Source: Pseudaminobacter soli (ex Zhang et al. 2022)
Lineage (GTDB): Bacteria > Pseudomonadota > Alphaproteobacteria > Rhizobiales > Rhizobiaceae
DNA: 64,000 nucleotides
Direction: 5' to 3'
NCBI RefSeq assembly: GCF_014595955.1
Contig: NZ_JABVCF010000002.1
Coordinates: forward strand, 310,001-374,000
Part shown: one piece after another, positions 1 through 9,394 of the stretch
How the letters are laid out: each line of letters starts with the position of its first letter
How positions within the stretch are numbered: position 1 is the stretch's first letter
The notes under the pieces: model-generated
Database searches by the model: none
What the model was told of the DNA's origin: nothing
Seen by the model: the letters and a program-made list of their open reading frames with translations, nothing else
Program-made: the position numbers and the translations under genes

Positions 1-396
1 CTGCGGAACATAGAGGCCGCGCATGTCGCCCATCACCGGGTCGCAGAGATAGATGGCGCGCGGGTTCCTCGCCTTCACGGCGCCGACCAGCGAGGCGACG
101 GCCTCGGCCTGCGTGGCGTCGCCGAGATAGCCCGACAGGACGCCGGCGACCTCGCCCAGCCATGGCGCGTTCTCCAGGTCCTTCATCAGGGCGGCGAACT
201 CGCGCGGATCGGGAACGATGCGCGTGGCGCGGCCATGGCCGGGATGCCAGGGCAGGATGACGGTCGGCACGGCCCAGACGGGGATGCCCAGGCTCTCCAG
301 GGCCAGCACGACGGCCCGGTTTCCGACCGAGCCACGGGCGACGTGGCTGGACACCACGATCACGGCGCGGGGATTTTCCTCAGGCGGGGCGTTCAT
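1..396 (-). CDS. pdxY: Pyridoxal kinase PdxY (3' end outside window)
   Basis: Only the N-terminal 132 codons are present; the gene runs off the left edge. It phosphorylates pyridoxal and related B6 vitamers to form PLP in the cytoplasm (ribokinase superfamily). Visible signs are the N-terminal strand ending VVSSHVARGSVGNR, the segment VPTVILPWHPGHG near residues 40-52, and the nucleotide-site signature CDPVMGD close to the cut end, all typical of PdxY/PdxK. The start is the ATG whose complement lies at 394-396. A small membrane gene ends 6 nt upstream on the same strand, so the two are probably cotranscribed. Family assignment is firm; PdxY versus PdxK is less so. Confidence 0.85.
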   Translation of the reverse strand, partial: MNAPPEENPRAVIVVSSHVARGSVGNRAVVLALESLGIPVWAVPTVILPWHPGHGRATRIVPDPREFAALMKDLENAPWLGEVAGVLSGYLGDATQAEAVASLVGAVKARNPRAIYLCDPVMGDMRGLYVPQ

Positions 397-402
397 TGCA
401 GA

Positions 403-654
403 TCAGAGTCCGCGCAGCAGGTAGGAGGCAAACCAGAGGACCAGGCCAATTGTCAGCACGAAGCCGAGCGTGCGGCCGATCCGGGTTCCCCAGGTCTCGA
501 TCGGATCGTCGTCCTGCCGGATGCCGGCCGCGTCCCTGTCTGGTCGATCGCCGGTCGGGAGGCCGGAGAACAGCCCGCCATCTGCTTCGCGGCCCACTCG
601 TCCAATGATGCGCCGCGATTCATCGGTCCGATCCGCGTCGTTGCCGCTACGCAC
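403..654 (-). CDS. Small single-pass membrane protein, unknown function
   Basis: This is an approximately 83-residue protein with a charged, hydrophilic N-terminal part and one C-terminal hydrophobic segment (GFVLTIGLVLWFASYLL), so it is probably anchored with its N-terminus in the cytoplasm. I prefer a GTG start at 654 because GAGGAG lies 6 nt upstream of it; a TTG at 672 would put that Shine-Dalgarno inside the coding sequence. It ends 6 nt before pdxY. I recognise no domain. The divergent lemA gene begins 132 nt away, so the space between holds two promoters I cannot place. Confidence 0.6.
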   Translation of the reverse strand: MRSGNDADRTDESRRIIGRVGREADGGLFSGLPTGDRPDRDAAGIRQDDDPIETWGTRIGRTLGFVLTIGLVLWFASYLLRGL

Positions 655-786
655 GCGATCCTCCTCAGTCAACCGAAAGAATCGCTATCACACCCTTCGC
701 TGCGCGTCCAAGGCTGTTCGGGCCAACCCGTTTCATTGTGGCCGGAGTGTGATAAGTCTTCGCCTCTATTGATTGCGAGGGGTTTC

Positions 787-1425
787 ATGTCGATCAACAG
801 CCTAGCCGCCGCTTCGCCCCAGCGTCGGACGCTGGCCCTCATGGTGCTTGCCGCGCTGCTGCCGCTGTTGTCGGCCTGCGGCTACAATACGATCCCGACG
901 GCGGAGGAAAAGGCCAAGGCGGCCTGGAGCGAGGTGCTCAACCAGTACCAGCGCCGCGCTGACCTCATCCCGAACCTGGTGGAGACCGTGAAGGGCTATG
1001 CCACGCATGAGCGCGAAACGCTAGAAGCCGTGGTCGAAGCCCGCGCAAAGGCCACCCAGGTAAGGGTCACACCGGAGACGCTGACCGATCCCAATGCCTT
1101 CAAGGCGTTCCAGGAGAACCAGGCCGGCCTGACCAGCGCGCTCTCCCGCCTGCTTGCCGTGGTGGAGAACTATCCGGACCTCAAGGCCAACCAGAACTTC
1201 CTCTCGCTGCAGGCGCAACTGGAGGGCACAGAGAACCGTATCGCGGTCGCCCGCCGTGACTACATCGAGGCGGTAAGGGAGTATAATCTCACGTTGCGCA
1301 CCTTCCCGTCCGTGCTGTGGGCGAAGCTCTGGTTCACCGATGCTGAGCCGTTCCAGAATTTCACAATCGCCGAGGACAAGATGCAGGCGCCGACGGTCAA
1401 TTTTGGCACCAAGCAGGGCGGTTAA
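787..1425 (+). CDS. lemA: LemA family lipoprotein
   Basis: This 212-residue protein belongs to the LemA family, membrane-anchored helical-bundle proteins of poorly known function. A hydrophobic N-terminal segment ends in a lipobox, LLSAC, with the acceptor Cys near residue 31, so it is likely a lipoprotein. The family core follows: NQYQRRADLIPNLVETVKGY (about 50-69), the helical AFQENQAGLTSALSRLL region, and NRIAVARRDYIEAVREYN near 155-172. GAGGGG sits just upstream of the ATG at 787, whereas longer in-frame starts lack a signal-peptide arrangement. Two TPM-domain genes follow within 30 nt, a partnership seen widely in bacteria. Confidence 0.88.
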   Translation: MSINSLAAASPQRRTLALMVLAALLPLLSACGYNTIPTAEEKAKAAWSEVLNQYQRRADLIPNLVETVKGYATHERETLEAVVEARAKATQVRVTPETLTDPNAFKAFQENQAGLTSALSRLLAVVENYPDLKANQNFLSLQAQLEGTENRIAVARRDYIEAVREYNLTLRTFPSVLWAKLWFTDAEPFQNFTIAEDKMQAPTVNFGTKQGG

Positions 1426-1455
1426 GGGGCGTTCGAGCACTCGGGTCGACCTCAT

Positions 1456-2298
1456 ATGGTCATACTCACGTCCGGCCGAGAGCCGTTGAAGGCGGCTATT
1501 GCCTTCCTGGCGCTGTTCACGGCCCTGCTGCTGTCGAGCCTCGCGCTCGCTGCCGAACTGCCGAAACTCACCGGCCGGGTGGTCGACAATGCCGGGATGA
1601 TCGACCCCGCGGACGATACGGCGCTCACCCAGAAGCTCGAAGACTTCGAGAAGAAGTCCACCGACCAGATCGTGGTGGCGACCATCGACAGCCTCAATGG
1701 CGAGGCGATCGAGTCCTATGCCAACCGGCTCTTTCGCGAATGGCACCTCGGCCAGGCGGGCGAGAACAACGGCATCCTGCTCCTAGTCGCAAAGGTCGAC
1801 CGCAAGATGCGCATCGAGGTCGGCTACGGCCTGGAGGGCACGCTGACCGACCTCCATTCCAAGCTGATCATCGAGAACACGATGCTGCCGGCCTTCCGCG
1901 CCGGCGACTTCTCGGGCGGGATCTCTCGCGCCGTCGACGATATCATAATGGTTCTGGAGGGCAATGCGGCCGAGTTGGAAGCCCGCTACAAGCGCAATCA
2001 GCCGAGTGCTATTGAGGATGTCGACTGGGTCGCCGTAGTCTTCATCGCGCTGTTTCTCACGATCTTCCTCGGCGCGATGGCAATGGCGATCCTGCCGCCC
2101 ATCTTCGGGAAGAGGATCGGTCGCAATCGATATCGCTGGCTCGGCATGGACATCACTACCGGTGGCGGTGCGGGAGGCTGGTCGTCCGGGCGCGGTGGCG
2201 GATGGTCGTCCGGTGGCGGAGGATGGTCGTCGGGCGGAGGCGGTTTCTCCGGCGGCGGTGGCTCTTCCGGTGGCGGCGGCGCCTCTGGGAGCTGGTGA
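1456..2298 (+). CDS. TPM-domain (YgcG family) secreted/membrane protein
   Basis: This 280-residue YgcG-like protein has a signal segment over about residues 15-32 ending in LALAAE, then a TPM domain (LTGRVVDNAGMIDPADD, DQIVVATIDSL, NGILLLVAKVDRKMRIEVGYGLEG). A transmembrane helix follows around 192-212. The last 45 residues are almost only Gly, Ser and Trp in GGWSSGGG-like repeats, the low-complexity tail characteristic of this family. The TPM domain is therefore expected on the periplasmic side with a short cytoplasmic or flexible tail. It starts 30 nt after lemA and its TGA is 1 nt from the next ATG. Biochemical activity is uncertain; TPM domains have been linked to phosphatase activity and to membrane-protein assembly. 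Confidence 0.85.
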   Translation: MVILTSGREPLKAAIAFLALFTALLLSSLALAAELPKLTGRVVDNAGMIDPADDTALTQKLEDFEKKSTDQIVVATIDSLNGEAIESYANRLFREWHLGQAGENNGILLLVAKVDRKMRIEVGYGLEGTLTDLHSKLIIENTMLPAFRAGDFSGGISRAVDDIIMVLEGNAAELEARYKRNQPSAIEDVDWVAVVFIALFLTIFLGAMAMAILPPIFGKRIGRNRYRWLGMDITTGGGAGGWSSGRGGGWSSGGGGWSSGGGGFSGGGGSSGGGGASGSW

Positions 2299-2299
2299 T

Positions 2300-2935
2300 A
2301 TGCGGCACGGCATGACCCCTGACGATCACCAACGCATCGCCGCGACGATCCGCGCAGCAGAGGCCAAGACGTCCGGCGAGATCTTCTGCGTGGTGGCGCG
2401 CCGCAGCGACGGCTATTTCTATCCCGCCGCGTTCTTCGTTGCCCTGTTCACGATGGCCGCGGCACTGATTGCCGCCTTCGTGCTCGAATATCTGTGGATC
2501 AGCGTAAGGCTGCCGATTTTCGTGTCAGCGGTGGTCTCGGCACTTGCCACGGCCTGGCTTCTCCTCCTGCTCCTGCCGCAAGCGCGCATCCTGTTCGTGC
2601 CACACCGGCACCGCCATCGGCGCGCCCACGAGAATGCCATGAGGCAGTTCCTGGCCCGCAACATCCATCTCACTTCGGCCAGGACTGGAGTGCTGATCTT
2701 CGCCTCGCTGGCGGAGCACTATGCCGTGGTAATCGCTGACAGCGGCATCAATGCCAAAGTGCCGCAGGAAACCTGGAATGAGATCGTCGGCGATCTTGTC
2801 CGCAAGGCCGGCGAGGGGCGCTTGCCTGAGGGCCTGGGCGCGGCTGTCGACAAGGTGGGAGGCCTGCTTTCCTTGCATTTCCCGCGCGGCGCCGGGGACG
2901 TCAACGAACTCGACGATCATGTTGTGGAAATCTGA
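2300..2935 (+). CDS. TPM-domain protein with an inserted membrane hairpin
   Basis: This is the third gene of the lemA trio, 211 residues from the ATG at 2300 (an alternative ATG is at 2312). A first TPM strand is visible (AEAKTSGEIFCVVARRS, residues about 20-36). Two hydrophobic helices then follow (about 42-62 and 72-92), then an RHRHRRAHE basic linker, then the remainder of the domain (ARTGVLIFASLAEHYAVVIA and GINAKVPQETWNEIV). Unlike its neighbour it has no signal peptide or Gly-rich tail. The domain seems split by the membrane hairpin, which would put both halves on the cytoplasmic face. The gene begins 1 nt after the preceding stop, so translation is probably coupled. Confidence 0.8.
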   Translation: MRHGMTPDDHQRIAATIRAAEAKTSGEIFCVVARRSDGYFYPAAFFVALFTMAAALIAAFVLEYLWISVRLPIFVSAVVSALATAWLLLLLLPQARILFVPHRHRHRRAHENAMRQFLARNIHLTSARTGVLIFASLAEHYAVVIADSGINAKVPQETWNEIVGDLVRKAGEGRLPEGLGAAVDKVGGLLSLHFPRGAGDVNELDDHVVEI

Positions 2936-3014
2936 GGTTGCATCGAAGGCTACGTAGAGACCACAACCTGTCGCCGCTTGCATTGATCGTGTGGAGTTCT
3001 ACACTCGATCGGTC

Positions 3015-3521
3015 ATGACTACGCTGACCATCGATATCCGCAAGGCCGTCCCCGAGGACGCGTCGACGATCGCCGAGATCCATCACGACGCGTGGATGGG
3101 GGCGTATGCCGGCATCATTCCGCACAAGGCGCTCATCCGCATGGTGCACCGCCGCGGCGAGGACTGGTGGGCGAGCGCTATAAGGCGCGCGGCGAGCGTC
3201 ATGGTGATCGAACTCGGCGGCGAGATCGCCGGCTATGCCACGATAGGCAGGAATCGGGCTCGCCAGCTTCCGCAGCAGGGCGAGATCTACGAACTTTACC
3301 TGAAGCCCGAATATCAGGGCGTCGGCCTGGGCAGCCGGCTATTCCGCGCCTGCCGCAGGAAGCTCACAGGCCATGGCCTGAAGGGGCTGGTCGTATGGGC
3401 GCTGGAGGACAACCAGAACGCCCTGTCCTTCTACGCCGGAGCCGGTGGACGGGACGTGGCCGAAGGCGTCGAGGTCTTCGACCAGAAGGCGCTGAAGAAG
3501 ATCGCATTCGTCTGGGATTGA
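3015..3521 (+). CDS. GNAT family N-acetyltransferase
   Basis: This 168-residue GNAT-fold protein should transfer an acetyl group from acetyl-CoA to an unknown amine substrate in the cytoplasm. The acetyl-CoA binding motif A is clear: EIYELYLKPEYQGVGLGSRL (Q-x-x-G-x-G/S form), followed by VWALEDNQNALSFYAGAG, the usual beta5/alpha4 region with the Asn and the Tyr. I took the ATG at 3015; a GTG at 2991 is also in frame. It stands alone, 79 nt after the TPM gene and 90 nt before ppa, so it is probably a separate unit. The substrate cannot be read from sequence. Confidence 0.82.
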   Translation: MTTLTIDIRKAVPEDASTIAEIHHDAWMGAYAGIIPHKALIRMVHRRGEDWWASAIRRAASVMVIELGGEIAGYATIGRNRARQLPQQGEIYELYLKPEYQGVGLGSRLFRACRRKLTGHGLKGLVVWALEDNQNALSFYAGAGGRDVAEGVEVFDQKALKKIAFVWD

Positions 3522-3611
3522 ACCACCTCTGCCTGCGACGCTTCGGCACGGGGCGTTGCGCCTGCGTGTCGGGGCAGTTATCGGGAGCCCGTCAGAAAAG
3601 GGATTCCCGCC

Positions 3612-4148
3612 ATGCGCATCGAAGCCATTTCCACGGGCAGCAACCCGCCCGAGGACGTCAACGTCATCATCGAAGTGCCGGTGGGCGGCGAGCCGATCAA
3701 GTACGAAATGGACAAGGAGGCCGGCACGCTCTACGTCGACCGCTTTCTCCACACCCCAATGCGCTATCCCGGCAACTACGGCTTCGTGCCGCACACGCTC
3801 TCGGGCGACGGCGATCCGATCGACGTGCTGGTCTGCAATACGCGCGCGCTGGTGCCGGGCTGCGTCATCAATGTCCGTCCGATCGGCGTGTTGATGATGG
3901 AAGACAATGCCGGCGTCGACGAGAAGGTGATCGCGGTGCCGTCACCGCATCTCACCAAGCGCTACGAAAAGGTCTCCAACTACACCGACCTGCCGCAGAT
4001 CACGCTGGACCAGGTCGCCCACTTCTTCCAGCATTACAAGGACCTCGAGCCGGGCAAGTGGGTGAAGATCAGCGGCTGGCAGGACGCCGACAAGGCCCGC
4101 CAGATGATCGTGGAAGCGATCGAGCGCGCGCGCGCCGCCAAGGGCTGA
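3612..4148 (+). CDS. ppa: Inorganic pyrophosphatase (family I)
   Basis: This 178-residue soluble family I pyrophosphatase hydrolyses diphosphate to two phosphates and so pulls biosynthetic reactions forward. The length matches the bacterial family. Key features are EVPVGG and KYEMDKEAG near the N-terminus, [12 protein letters not shown] (51-62) and the metal-binding signature DGDPID at 66-71, then [16 protein letters not shown] and later VPSPH. The metal-ligand Asp residues are all present. It is monocistronic by spacing, with 254 nt of non-coding sequence before the convergent yggU homologue, in which I found nothing recognisable. Confidence 0.96.
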   Translation: MRIEAISTGSNPPEDVNVIIEVPVGGEPIKYEMDKEAGTLYVDRFLHTPMRYPGNYGFVPHTLSGDGDPIDVLVCNTRALVPGCVINVRPIGVLMMEDNAGVDEKVIAVPSPHLTKRYEKVSNYTDLPQITLDQVAHFFQHYKDLEPGKWVKISGWQDADKARQMIVEAIERARAAKG

Positions 4149-4402
4149 TGGCCAGCGCGCCGGGTGGATCCTGGCGCGAAAATTCCGGCAGCGCGGCGTC
4201 TTCATTCACGACGACGCGCTTGTCGTCTCGCACGAGAAGTCGCGGGCCTGTTCGTCCGCGATTCTGCGGACTGTCTTGTTCGCCCTCAACTCCCGCTCGT
4301 CGCCACCAGTTCGACGGCGCAGCTTCGCCAGGGCTCGGCTGTCCGACTCTCCTGCTGCTGTGCGACCGCTAGCTCAAATGCTGGCCGGAGGGAAACGGAC
4401 GC

Positions 4403-4723
4403 TCAATCCTCAGCAGCCGCGAATGTGTCGAGCTTGGTTGAGATGGCGGCCGGATCCGCCTCGATCCGCACAGTCTTGAGGCGGGCGGTATGGCCGGCCA
4501 CTACCGTGACCGTGGACCGTGGAATTTTCAGGCATTCTGCAATCACGCGCTCGAGCGCGGTGTTGGCCGCGCCTTTCTCCGGCGCTGCACGCACGCGCAC
4601 CGCGAGGTGGCTGCGACCGTCCGCGCTTTCCTGGATGGCGTCCACCCGGTCCGTGCCGGATTTCGGCGTGAGCCGGACGAAGAGGTCGATGCCGCCGTCG
4701 CGCGCCCGGTAGAAGGCGCTCAT
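4403..4723 (-). CDS. DUF167 (YggU) family protein
   Basis: This 106-residue protein of the small conserved YggU/DUF167 family has no agreed function. Typical signatures are FVRLTPKSGTDRVD near the N-terminus, LAVRVRAAPEKGAANTALE in the middle and a C-terminal VVAGHTARLKTVRI strand. The ATG at 4723 gives the usual length; a longer frame exists upstream but overlaps yggT. It lies 4 nt after the yggT stop, so the two form a yggT-yggU pair as in many proteobacteria. Confidence 0.88.
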   Translation of the reverse strand: MSAFYRARDGGIDLFVRLTPKSGTDRVDAIQESADGRSHLAVRVRAAPEKGAANTALERVIAECLKIPRSTVTVVAGHTARLKTVRIEADPAAISTKLDTFAAAED

Positions 4724-4727
4724 TGCC

Positions 4728-5018
4728 TTAGACGACGAGCGGAGCCACACTGGTCCACAGGAACTGCCGGAGGAAGAAGATAATGAGCAGCACGATGATC
4801 GGCGAGATGTCGATGCCGCCGAGATCGGGCAGCAGCCTCCGGATCGGCGCGAGCACCGGCTCGGTCACGCGGAACAGGAAGGTGCCCACCGTGCCGACGA
4901 ACTGGTTGCGCGGGTTCACCACGTTGAAGGCATAGAGCCAGGAGAAGATCGCGGAAGCGATCAGCAGCCACCAATATATTCCGAGCGCGAGATCCACCGT
5001 CTGGATGAGGGCGAGCAT
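4728..5018 (-). CDS. YggT family membrane protein
   Basis: This 96-residue integral membrane protein of the YggT/YlmG family has two hydrophobic helices (about residues 12-30 and 70-92) separated by a loop containing [27 protein letters not shown]; the V-T-E-P-x-L-x-P-I-R-R core is the family signature. Relatives have been tied to osmotic tolerance and, in chloroplasts and Gram-positives, to division-site or nucleoid organisation; the role here is inferred only. It heads the yggT-yggU pair. Confidence 0.9.
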   Translation of the reverse strand: MLALIQTVDLALGIYWWLLIASAIFSWLYAFNVVNPRNQFVGTVGTFLFRVTEPVLAPIRRLLPDLGGIDISPIIVLLIIFFLRQFLWTSVAPLVV

Positions 5019-5245
5019 GAAGGTCTCCTGAGAACCGCCGACATGTAGCCACTAACCCGTTGCAGGACAAGGTTTGGAAAGGTCACGGCAGCATCTGATC
5101 GCGCCCTGGCAATCCAGAGTTCGATCCAGCCTGTTTGCCGCTCATCCGCTTGCGCGACCAGCTAAACTTTCTCCTCGGCAAGCCTGTTCCGGAAAGGACA
5201 TCGGCACCGCCTATCGGTATGCGCCAGAGAGGCCATCCAGGATGC

Positions 5246-5274
5246 TTGACAGCGGAGGCGGCGCTGCACATAAC
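5246..5274 (+). promoter_or_regulatory. Predicted sigma-70 promoter of tRNA-Ala
   Basis: A perfect -35 hexamer TTGACA (5246-5251) is followed after exactly 17 nt by CATAAC (5269-5274), which matches four of six positions of the -10 consensus. The predicted start is near 5281, about 10 nt before the tRNA. It is one of the few consensus-like promoters readable by eye here. Confidence 0.7.
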
Positions 5275-5290
5275 ACCGCATCCGTCGGAC

Positions 5291-5366
<76 letters not shown>

Positions 5367-5760
5367 ACGGCGGATCATCTTATACCCTCAGTCACCCCGC
5401 ATAAGGTGATCTTGTGGCAAACGGCGATTGGCGCGCCACATTGGTGACAAGCATCATCTTTCCAGAATCGGGGGGATGCACCCGGCAAGTGTAGCGGGTA
5501 CGCGGCGCTCACAAGCCAGTGATCCACCTTCCGATACGGAAAACTAACCGGAAGAATCTACGCTGCGTTTACGTTGGCGAAGCGGTTTAGTTTGCCGCGC
5601 GGCAGGACCAGGAAGATGCAACCGGCGATGGCGACAATGCAATCTCGAAGAATGCGGCAGCCACGCGGGAGCATCGTAACAGGGAATCACACTTTGTGAT
5701 GTCGCGTCGGCGCGTTTTTGTGGCAATGCGGTCTCACCAGGTCTGTTTGGGACAGTCTGC
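5367..5760. other. Non-coding stretch between tRNA-Ala and glmM
   Basis: These 394 nt hold no convincing gene on either strand; open frames here are short and lack ribosome sites. It should contain the glmM promoter, but I could not identify hexamers with confidence. Confidence 0.6.
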
Positions 5761-7116
<1,356 letters not shown>

Positions 7117-7141
7117 CCCGGCCGGCAAGAGGCTGAAGGAA

Positions 7142-7169
7142 GCCGCGCGCCTAGCGCGGCTTTTCTTTT
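7142..7169 (+). terminator. Intrinsic terminator of glmM
   Basis: A perfect 7-bp GC stem GCCGCGC (7142-7148) / GCGCGGC (7154-7160) with a 5-nt loop is followed by TTTTCTTTT, 26 nt after the glmM stop. Confidence 0.85.
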
Positions 7170-7326
7170 GTTCGGCAGGACAGTGGGGGTGAATCAGGCG
7201 CGGCGGTTCATGTGCGCCAGTCAAGTTCCCCCGCGATCCCTATGCACTAGCCTCGAATTGCGGAGAGGTAGTGCTCCGTCCTGCTGCTCAGCTGGACAGC
7301 AAGTCAGCAACGGTGCGTGTTTATGC

Positions 7327-7367
7327 TTAACCGGCGTGGTTAAAGAACACGGTTAAGCGCACTTTAA
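7327..7367 (+). promoter_or_regulatory. CtrA-type TTAA box array upstream of first barrel gene
   Basis: Four TTAA tetrads lie at 7327, 7340, 7353 and 7364. The last two are separated by exactly 7 nt (TTAA-GCGCACT-TTAA), the full CtrA recognition pattern known from Caulobacter and Brucella; the earlier intervals are 9 and 9 nt. The array ends 80 nt before the ATG of the outer-membrane protein gene. A similar box stands before the second barrel gene, which argues against chance in such GC-rich DNA. CtrA binding is inference. Confidence 0.6.
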
Positions 7368-7447
7368 CCTTTCCCCTCCATTATCCATGCTCTGTTGAAA
7401 CTAGTCGGGCGCGGGCGGTCCAGTCCGATGAGCGTGGGGTATCTCAG

Positions 7448-8272
7448 ATGGTGAGACTTGGAATGAGGGGGCTCGCGGCCGTCCTGGCGAGCGGCATCGC
7501 CTTTCCGGCCGTCGCTGCCGATTTCTTCGAGCCGCCTCCGGTCGTCGAGGCGCCGCCGCCGGTCTACCAGGCTCCCGCAGTCGGCGGGTGGTACATCCGC
7601 GGCGATGTCGACTATCACTGGAACGATTTCAGCCACGCGGACTACATCACCGGCACGCCCGGCGCCGAAGGCAGGCTCAACGGCGACCTGAAGGGCGCGA
7701 TGTCGATCGGCGCCGGCATCGGCTATCAGGTCAATGACTACTTCCGCGTCGACTTCACGGGCGACTATTTCTTCGACGCGGATTTCGACGGCTCGACGGT
7801 AGGCTTCTGCGGCGGCGGAGCGCCGTGCGTGTCCAGCGACTCGACCTCGATGAATGCGCTGCTGCTGCTCGCCAACGCCTATGTCGATCTTGGCACCTAT
7901 TATGGCTTCACTCCGTATGTCGGTGCCGGCATCGGCGGCGCCCATGTGCGTTGGGACGATCTGCGCAACGTCAATGACGACGGCGAGTTCTTCCACGAGG
8001 GCGGCAAGGAGTGGCGTTTCGCCTATGCCGCGATGGCCGGCGTTTCCTACTGCCTGACCAGCGCGACCAAGCTCGACGTGGGCTATCGCTTCTCGCACAT
8101 CAATGGCGGCCGCATGTTCGGCTTTGATACCGGGGCAGGCCCGGGCTTTGACGACGGCATCAATGTGCACGAAGTGCGCGGCGGCCTTCGCTACCAGTTC
8201 ACCGGCAATAACGGCTGCGAACCGCCGCCCCCGCCGGTCGCTTACGAGCCGCCGCCCGTCTACAAACAGTAG
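7448..8272 (+). CDS. Outer-membrane beta-barrel protein (Omp25/31-like), copy 1
   Basis: This 274-residue secreted protein has a signal peptide over about residues 1-24 (cleavage after AVAA) and a short Pro-rich linker (FEPPPVVEAPPPVY). An 8-stranded-barrel pattern follows: GWYIRGDVDYHWND, SIGAGIGYQVNDYFRVDFTGDY, YVDLGTYYGFTPYVGAGIGGAHV, SATKLDVGYRFSHING and VHEVRGGLRYQF. It ends with an unusual extra Pro-rich tail (EPPPPPVAYEPPPVYKQ) beyond the last strand, which might interact with peptidoglycan or the periplasm. It is followed by its own terminator and then by a paralogue (8462). Omp25/31 family membership is inferred from the strand pattern. Confidence 0.85.
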   Translation: MVRLGMRGLAAVLASGIAFPAVAADFFEPPPVVEAPPPVYQAPAVGGWYIRGDVDYHWNDFSHADYITGTPGAEGRLNGDLKGAMSIGAGIGYQVNDYFRVDFTGDYFFDADFDGSTVGFCGGGAPCVSSDSTSMNALLLLANAYVDLGTYYGFTPYVGAGIGGAHVRWDDLRNVNDDGEFFHEGGKEWRFAYAAMAGVSYCLTSATKLDVGYRFSHINGGRMFGFDTGAGPGFDDGINVHEVRGGLRYQFTGNNGCEPPPPPVAYEPPPVYKQ

Positions 8273-8294
8273 GCCGCCGCTCAGCGAGTTCTCG

Positions 8295-8320
8295 ACCGCC
8301 CGGTTCCGCCGGGCGGTTTT
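8295..8320 (+). terminator. Intrinsic terminator of barrel gene 1
   Basis: A perfect 9-bp stem ACCGCCCGG (8295-8303) / CCGGGCGGT (8309-8317), loop TTCCG, runs into TTTT. It lies 22 nt after the stop codon. Confidence 0.85.
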
Positions 8321-8369
8321 GCTTTGGGCGCAATTGGCCGAAGGCGGATTCGTCAACCATCCGTTAGCC

Positions 8370-8397
8370 TTAACTGGCGTTTAACCGTTATGGTTAA
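8370..8397 (+). promoter_or_regulatory. CtrA-type TTAA box upstream of second barrel gene
   Basis: TTAA (8370-8373), a 7-nt spacer CTGGCGT and TTAA (8381-8384) form a full CtrA-type site; a third TTAA follows 9 nt later (8394-8397). The ATG of the barrel gene is 64 nt downstream. The 7- and 9-nt spacings mirror those in front of the first barrel gene. Confidence 0.6.
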
Positions 8398-8461
8398 CAA
8401 TGCTTCCGAATAGCGATGCAGGATCGTTCCGCCGCGTCGCCGCATCGGGAGTCTTGCACCA

Positions 8462-9238
8462 ATGACCCTTGCCAGCCGCGCCGCACTCCTTCTGGCTGTT
8501 TCAGTTCTTCCGCCGGCGACCGCCGCTGTCGCTGCCGATTACGAACCGCCGATCTATGTCGAGCCCGCGGAAGAATACGTTCCGGTCGAGGTGGGCTCCG
8601 GTTGGTATTTGCGCGGGGATATCGCCTACAACTTCGAAACGCGGTTCAAGAACACCAGGGCCGAGCTGAGCGGCGACTTCTCGGAGTTCGCGCCCTTCTT
8701 TCCTTACATCCCGACGCGCTTTGATGAAAAGGAGACGCCGGTTTTTGGGAGCGTCGGATTCGGCTATCACTTCAACGACTATCTGCGCGCGGATGTCAAT
8801 CTGGGCCTGCTGCCGAAGGATCGCTTTGCCATCGATGGGTTCCTAGGAGGAGGGTGCACTCTGAACTGCGATCTTGGGGTCGATATCGAGCAGACCTATT
8901 GGACAGGGATAGCCAACGGCTACATCGATCTCGGAACCTATGCCGGTCTCACGCCGTACGTCGGTGCGGGAATAGGAGTGCTCTACAGCAAGATCGAAGT
9001 AGAAGGTGAGGCCGCGGGGGTCCGGGCCGAGTTCACGGATAGGGACTATAACTTCCTTTATACGCTTAACGCGGGGCTCTCCTATCAGATTGCCGCCAAC
9101 ACGTCGCTCGACGTTGGCTATCAATTTCTCTCGGCGCCGGATGCTCAGTTCATCAGGATCGATCCTGATCGCGTCAAGGTGGGCGAGGGCATCGACTTCC
9201 ACCAGGTCCGCGTAGGCCTGCGCTACGATCTCTGGTAA
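8462..9238 (+). CDS. Outer-membrane beta-barrel protein (Omp25/31-like), copy 2
   Basis: This 258-residue paralogue of the preceding barrel protein has a signal peptide through about residue 25 (TAAVAAD) and then GSGWYLRGDIAYNFETRF, FGSVGFGYHFNDYLRADVNL and GYIDLGTYAGLTPYVGAGIG. TSLDVGYQFL and a final strand VRVGLRYDLW end in aromatic-x, the classic barrel-assembly C-terminus. Unlike copy 1 it lacks the C-terminal Pro tail. It contains a two-Cys pair (GGGCTLNCDLG) like the GGGAPCVSS loop of copy 1. It has its own promoter region and terminator, so the two copies are separately transcribed tandem duplicates. Confidence 0.85.
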   Translation: MTLASRAALLLAVSVLPPATAAVAADYEPPIYVEPAEEYVPVEVGSGWYLRGDIAYNFETRFKNTRAELSGDFSEFAPFFPYIPTRFDEKETPVFGSVGFGYHFNDYLRADVNLGLLPKDRFAIDGFLGGGCTLNCDLGVDIEQTYWTGIANGYIDLGTYAGLTPYVGAGIGVLYSKIEVEGEAAGVRAEFTDRDYNFLYTLNAGLSYQIAANTSLDVGYQFLSAPDAQFIRIDPDRVKVGEGIDFHQVRVGLRYDLW

Positions 9239-9261
9239 ATCGCACTTCTAAGAAAACAGTG

Positions 9262-9296
9262 GGCGGCGGTGTGACGGCACCGCCGCCTTTGTTTTT
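9262..9296 (+). terminator. Intrinsic terminator of barrel gene 2
   Basis: The stem GGCGGCGGT (9262-9270) / ACCGCCGCC (9279-9287) with an 8-nt loop is followed by TTTGTTTTT, 23 nt after the stop codon. Confidence 0.85.
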
Positions 9297-9394
9297 GGGC
9301 CATGGGCGCCGTGAGGCTTGGCTTGCGCCTTGCGCAGGCGAGGCTCCGGGGCTAGCAAGGCTCCAGCTTTCCAAACGTTCAGGAACATCGCGAC

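Noticed and set aside
2162-2295. Tandem-repeat-like Gly/Ser codons in the YgcG-type gene
   Set aside because: This is the family's usual low-complexity protein tail, not a CRISPR or DNA repeat array.
3092-4372. Long plus-strand open frame over the acetyltransferase and ppa genes
   Set aside because: It overlaps two recognisable genes in another frame, reads as Arg/Gly-rich noise, and has no ribosome site.
4149-4402. Possible gene remnant between ppa and the DUF167 gene
   Set aside because: Frames through this 254-nt spacer gave no protein resemblance and no conserved motif.
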